A stretch of 9,540 bases of DNA from an uncultured Oscillospiraceae bacterium (GTDB taxonomy: Bacteria > Bacillota > Clostridia > Oscillospirales > Ruminococcaceae): NCBI GenBank assembly GCA_950097605.1, contig CATNEU010000030.1, positions 1 to 9,540 on the forward strand, in the 5' to 3' direction. Made by a program: the position numbers and the translations under genes. The first letter of the stretch is position 1. Each line of letters starts with the position of its first letter. Below are positions 7,195 through 9,540 of the stretch, piece after piece. Under the pieces are notes generated by a model. It worked only from the letters and a program-made list of their open reading frames with translations, was not told the origin of the DNA and did no database searches.

Positions 7195-7495
7195 TATATG
7201 TCGCACAGGGCGTGTGCAAGCATGGTGAACGTACCCCGAAGGAAGCGCAGCGCAGAGTCGCGGGCCTGTCCCCTTCGCGATCCCCGGTCCAGAAGGGAAG
7301 CCTGGCCGATATAAAAAGACTCGCTGCAAAAGAGGGGGAATTCAAAGATCGGCCCCTCCCTCGCAGGGAGCCTTCTAAAAGCATCCCCACTCGGGTAACG
7401 GCTGGGGATTGTTAAGGGGCGCGTCTTCCGACCCATCAGCGCACTTCTTGCGACCGCTGCGTCGCCGCCCTTAGTTTTGCCGAAGACGGCGTAGG
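7195..7495. other. Central 300 bp of the inverted-repeat element; no credible gene
   Basis: This GC-rich stretch has several small inverted repeats: GGCCGAT/ATCGGCC (7304-7310 with 7348-7354), CTCCCT-CGC-AGGGAG (centred near 7364) and ATCCCC/GGGGAT (7383-7388 with 7404-7409). Open frames cross it on both strands, but none has a ribosome binding site at its start, a recognisable domain or coding-like composition, and their peptides are rich in Arg, Pro, Gly and Ser, as expected of translated non-coding GC-rich DNA. A structured RNA is possible. Confidence 0.5.
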
Positions 7496-7526
7496 GTCCA
7501 ATGGAGGAAGGTAGCGGCACCCCTTG
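7496..7526 (-). repeat. Inner inverted-repeat arm, right
   Basis: GTCCAATGGAG (7496-7506), a 13-nt spacer and CCCCTTG (7520-7526) form the reverse complement of the motif pair at 7164-7194. Confidence 0.85.
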
Positions 7527-7538
7527 ACTGAATTTTTG

Positions 7539-7565
7539 CCTACTTTTTCTTCACGAAAAAGTAGG
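7539..7565. repeat. Right-half hairpin, terminator-like
   Basis: CCTACTTTTTC (7539-7549) pairs perfectly with GAAAAAGTAGG (7555-7565) around a 5-nt loop. It holds the position of the left-half hairpin but with different stem bases, and both have GCAAAAA next to the stem when read in the same direction. Confidence 0.75.
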
Positions 7566-7729
7566 GGCCTGTCGCGGCCTGAGCGACGAACAAAAAGAAA
7601 AATGAATCTATAGGTTAAAAAGAACAAGACAAAAATCAATCCCCCACAGCACGCCTGAGCGACAAACTATAAGAAAGATAAATCAATAAGGTAAAAAGGA
7701 AGTGCCCATAGCACGCCCGAGCGACAAAC
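7565..7729 (-). repeat. Three diverged repeat units on the minus strand (right half)
   Basis: Read on the minus strand, blocks ending at 7729, 7667 and 7591 begin GTTTGTCGCTCGGGCGTGCT, GTTTGTCGCTCAGGCGTGCT and GTTCGTCGCTCAGGCC. They are spaced 62 and 76 bp apart with AT-rich spacers. An A-rich segment with CTATAGGTTA occurs at about 7607-7617 and again at 7746-7755. They mirror the three blocks of the left half in order, including the innermost GGCCGCGAC variant. Confidence 0.85.
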
Positions 7730-7781
7730 GAAAAGATAGATAAACCTATAGGTTAGAAGGACAAGCACCATTCTATAAAAC

Positions 7782-7828
7782 AATAAAGCCCCTCTTGCAG
7801 ACAAAACGTCCGCAAGAGGGGCTTTATT
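7782..7828 (-). terminator. Rho-independent terminator of the phosphofructokinase gene
   Basis: Two perfectly complementary 17-nt arms (7782-7798 and 7812-7828, core GCCCCTCTTGC/GCAAGAGGGGC) enclose a 13-nt loop that can add a GAC/GTC pair. On the minus strand the stem ends in CTTTATTGTTTTA. It begins 27 bp after the stop codon of the phosphofructokinase gene. Confidence 0.85.
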
Positions 7829-7854
7829 GGCAGAAAGAGTCCATACGAAAAGAA

Positions 7855-9099
7855 TCAATACGCAACAAGCGTTTTATCAAAGAGAAAATGAACCGGCAGG
7901 CCGTCTTTCAGTGGAATTTCGCAGGTGCCCTGGATCAGTGGCATCAGGTAGGTGAACACCTCGCGGGTGACATGGTTGCCCCGCTCGTTGATCCACTCTT
8001 TGGGCACCACCTTTTCCTGGTTGGCGACCAAGGCGACCTCGCAGGTTTCCACCTTGATCGCATAGGGATTGTCCGAGACGCGGCGGAACATCATAAATTT
8101 GCCGGTTTCGCCGGCGAGCGCAGCGTCGACCGCTGCGGCGCCGATGCGCACCGACTCGTCGATATCGGTTTTGCTGGCGATATGCGCTGCGCAGCGCTGC
8201 AACACATTGAGCTCTATGGAGCGCACCTTGCAGCCTATTTTTTCAGCCACCAGCGTTTCCAGGTATTTGCCGACGCCCGAAAGGTATTTGTGACCGAAAG
8301 CGTCTACTTTGCCGCTCTGGAACGTCTCGGCGGCATAGGTGCCGTCGGGATTCTTCACGCCTTCGGAAACCGCGACGACCACGCATTTGTGTTTCCGCTG
8401 CTGCTCTTTCACGTCCTCCAAAAACTGCTCGGCGTCAAACGGCGCTTCCGGCAGGTAGACCAGATGCGGCGCGGATTCCCCAACGGCGTTTGGAAGCGCC
8501 GCCGCGGCGGTGAGCCAGCCCGCGTTGCGGCCCATGATTTCCACAATCGTGACCGAGGGAACAAGATAGACCTCGCAGTCGCGGATGATTTCGGACATCG
8601 CGGTTGCGATGTACTTGGCGGCGCAGCCGAAGCCCGGCGTGTGGTCGGTCACGGGCAAATCGTTGTCGATGGTCTTGGGAATGCCGATCACGCGGATATC
8701 CCGGCCGGTTTGGGCAAAATAATCCGAGAGCTTGTGGGCGGTATCCATCGAGTCGTTGCCGCCGATGTAAAAAAAGTAGCCGATTTGCAGCTTTTCAAAA
8801 ACGTCACCGATCGTTTTATAGATCGCGGGGTCGTTTTCATACTTTGGCAGGCGGAAACGGCAGGAGCCGAGCGCCATGGCGGGCGTAACGCTCAGCAGCT
8901 TCAAATCCGCCTGGGACTTGATGGAGCGCCGGATGTCGATGATTCGTCCGTGCAGAACGCCCTCAATGCCGTTTAACGAGCCGTAAATCTGTTCAATCCG
9001 CTCGCTTTCAAGAGCGCCCTTAATCACGCCGGCCAGCGTTGCGTTGATGGCGGTCGTGGGGCCGCCGGACTGTGCAACCAGTACATTTTGAAAACCCAT
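7855..9099 (-). CDS. 6-phosphofructokinase, probably pyrophosphate-dependent
   Basis: This 414-aa cytoplasmic enzyme phosphorylates fructose 6-phosphate to fructose 1,6-bisphosphate in glycolysis. Motifs in order: SGGPTTAINA (11-20) in the phosphoryl-donor loop, GGNDS (113-117), PKTIDND (141-147, catalytic Asp145), MGRNAG (179-184) and SEGV (235-238) for sugar phosphate, and LQR (300-302). ATP-using PFKs carry GGDGS and PGTIDND; Asp instead of Gly in the first motif and Lys142 instead of Gly in the second are known markers of PPi-dependent enzymes, which are reversible. N115 in place of the usual Asp is a smaller variation. The length fits the 400-aa class better than the 320-aa E. coli PfkA class. 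The ATG at 9099 has GGAGGG 5 nt upstream and gives the family-like start MGFQNVLVAQSGGPT; the open frame further upstream is chance. It is monocistronic, with its own promoter and terminator. The donor preference is inferred and not proven by sequence. Confidence 0.9.
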   Translation of the reverse strand: MGFQNVLVAQSGGPTTAINATLAGVIKGALESERIEQIYGSLNGIEGVLHGRIIDIRRSIKSQADLKLLSVTPAMALGSCRFRLPKYENDPAIYKTIGDVFEKLQIGYFFYIGGNDSMDTAHKLSDYFAQTGRDIRVIGIPKTIDNDLPVTDHTPGFGCAAKYIATAMSEIIRDCEVYLVPSVTIVEIMGRNAGWLTAAAALPNAVGESAPHLVYLPEAPFDAEQFLEDVKEQQRKHKCVVVAVSEGVKNPDGTYAAETFQSGKVDAFGHKYLSGVGKYLETLVAEKIGCKVRSIELNVLQRCAAHIASKTDIDESVRIGAAAVDAALAGETGKFMMFRRVSDNPYAIKVETCEVALVANQEKVVPKEWINERGNHVTREVFTYLMPLIQGTCEIPLKDGLPVHFLFDKTLVAY

Positions 9100-9246
9100 A
9101 GAATCCCTCCGTTTTTTGTTTTCCGGGGTGCCGTCTGCCGCCGGACGGGCATGCGGGCATAGGCGCTGTGATCGTAGCAACCAGTGCGGCCCTTTGCAGC
9201 CGGTACAGGCGGGCGGGGAAATACGCGCATATTGTTTGATATACCT

Positions 9247-9276
9247 AGTATACCATTCGGGATGGGTATAAGACAA
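9247..9276 (-). promoter_or_regulatory. Predicted promoter of the phosphofructokinase gene
   Basis: On the minus strand TTGTCT (9276 to 9271, 4 of 6) and TATACT (9252 to 9247, 5 of 6) are 18 bp apart. Transcription would start near 9240, leaving an unusually long leader of about 140 nt before the ATG at 9099. Confidence 0.5.
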
Positions 9277-9317
9277 GCCGCAGTTTGCAGCAAAACGCTT
9301 AGGGTCTCCCACTGCGG

Positions 9318-9339
9318 AGGGTAAACGGCCGTTTGCCCT
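9318..9339. promoter_or_regulatory. 22-bp near-palindrome, possible operator
   Basis: AGGGTAAACGG is followed by CCGTTTGCCCT. The two 11-bp halves are complementary except for one T/G pair, and the core AAACGGCCGTTT is perfect. It lies about 42 bp upstream of the pfk -35 hexamer and between the two divergent genes, so a regulator bound here could affect both. The T8 run ten bases further right makes a weak terminator an alternative reading. Confidence 0.35.
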
Positions 9340-9450
9340 GGATCTCTCATTTTTTTTGCGGATTGCGTTTGTGTGGGCGTAATCAGGGCGTTTTGGGGCA
9401 ATACTATCACCAAAACATCGGATGCGCCACACGTGGTGGGAGGTGTGCGG

Positions 9451-9540
9451 ATGGATAACCGGAATCCGTTTGGATCGGTCAAATACATGGTCTATATTAC
9501 ACAGTTCGGCCTTTCTTTGGTGCTGCCGGTTCTGCTGTGC
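9451..9540 (+). CDS. AtpZ/AtpI-like membrane protein, start of an ATP synthase operon (partial)
   Basis: Thirty codons are visible before the right edge. The ATG at 9451 has GGAGGTG 5 nt upstream; an in-frame GTG at 9445 would sit inside that site. The peptide begins MDNRNPFGSVKY and enters a hydrophobic helix, ITQFGLSLVLPVLLC, which resembles the first membrane helix of AtpZ/AtpI-family proteins. These small proteins are encoded at the head of F-type ATP synthase operons and are linked to c-ring assembly or Mg2+ handling. If correct, atpB and the other ATP synthase genes should follow outside the window. Only a short N-terminus supports the call, so another small membrane protein remains possible. 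Confidence 0.6.
   Translation, partial: MDNRNPFGSVKYMVYITQFGLSLVLPVLLC

Larger units (their letters stand above)
6931..7729. repeat. Large composite inverted-repeat element (two head-to-head copies of a ~400-bp unit)
   Basis: The two halves are imperfect inverted copies about an axis near 7330-7345. From outside inwards each half has three blocks starting with (A/G)TTTGTCGCTC or a close variant, the last followed by a GGCCGCGAC variant and GGCCC, then a strong hairpin, GCAAAAA, CAAGGGG, a 13-nt spacer and CTCCATTGGAC. Weaker similarity continues to the axis (GCAGCG...GTCGC in both halves; GGCCGAT at 7304-7310 against ATCGGCC at 7348-7354). A CTATAG core also mirrors outside the listed limits (6908-6913 and 7746-7751), so the true element may span roughly 6890-7770. 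It contains no credible gene and no transposase. It may be a non-autonomous mobile repeat (MITE-like), a pair of inserted intergenic repeats, or a structured RNA locus; sequence alone does not decide. Confidence 0.75.
9100..9450. other. Divergent regulatory region between pfk and atpZ-like gene
   Basis: This 351-bp stretch has no gene. It contains the pfk promoter, a roughly 140-nt pfk leader, a near-palindrome at 9318-9339, a T8 run at 9350-9357 and the ribosome binding site of the rightward gene. The leader has a small hairpin (TGCCGTC/GACGGGCA, about 9130-9152), but I see no known riboswitch. No convincing promoter for the rightward gene was found. Confidence 0.5.

Noticed and set aside
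7194..7520. Open frame of 108 codons on the minus strand inside the repeat element
   Set aside because: There is no ribosome binding site, no domain, and a low-complexity Arg/Ser/Pro composition; it overlaps mirrored repeat modules that explain the sequence better.
6931..7729. CRISPR-like array (repeated GC-rich blocks separated by spacers)
   Set aside because: The repeats are few and diverge, spacing varies from 62 to 83 bp, the spacers are themselves related, and the blocks invert at the centre. No cas gene is nearby.
7795..8976. Long plus-strand frame of 393 codons opposite phosphofructokinase
   Set aside because: It is antisense to a gene with unmistakable PFK motifs, and it starts inside the pfk terminator. 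High GC third positions often leave such a frame open.
9100..9432. N-terminal extension of phosphofructokinase to about 525 aa
   Set aside because: The extra 111 codons contain no conserved sequence, would span the predicted promoter, and the ATG at 9099 has an excellent ribosome binding site and the family-typical N-terminus.

Overview
The window is protein-dense, moderately GC-rich bacterial DNA with strong GGAGG-type ribosome binding sites, Gram-positive-like promoters and Rho-independent terminators. The protein style (a GGND/PKTIDND phosphofructokinase of the pyrophosphate type, a YheI/YheH-like heterodimeric ABC exporter, an AtpZ-like protein) suggests an anaerobic Firmicute, most likely a Clostridia/Oscillospiraceae-type gut bacterium. 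That placement is inference from protein style; no rRNA or tRNA gene is present.

Layout. 1-713 (minus): an AraC-family regulator cut by the window edge, with its own promoter and an operator-like palindrome in its leader. 714-1095: divergent intergenic region with an orphan terminator-like hairpin and a promoter for the next genes. 1096-3232 (plus): two tandem paralogous secreted proteins of 345 and 341 aa that look like the front module of RHS/YD-repeat proteins without repeat barrel or toxin tip. 3259-3298: a perfect 40-bp palindrome acting as a shared terminator for the converging units. 3321-6793 (minus): a two-gene operon for a heterodimeric ABC exporter whose genes overlap by 4 bp; one of its two ATP sites is predicted to be degenerate.

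6794-7854 contains no credible gene. It holds the ABC operon promoter, then an unusual inverted-repeat element (about 6.9-7.77 kb). Each half carries, in the same outside-to-inside order, three GC-rich repeat blocks in AT-rich spacers, a GGCCC motif, a hairpin, CAAGGGG, a 13-nt spacer and CTCCATTGGAC. The hairpin stems differ in sequence between the two halves while both keep perfect pairing. This is the most interesting part of the window.

7855-9099 (minus): a 414-aa phosphofructokinase, probably PPi-dependent, with a strong terminator. 9100-9450: a divergent regulatory region with a pfk promoter and a 22-bp near-palindrome. 9451-end (plus): the first 30 codons of an AtpZ/AtpI-like membrane protein, suggesting that an F-type ATP synthase operon begins at the right edge.

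The genes do not form one pathway. Plausible functional units are the ABC exporter pair, the tandem secreted pair (possibly under the neighbouring AraC regulator, unproven) and the energy-metabolism pair pfk/atp.
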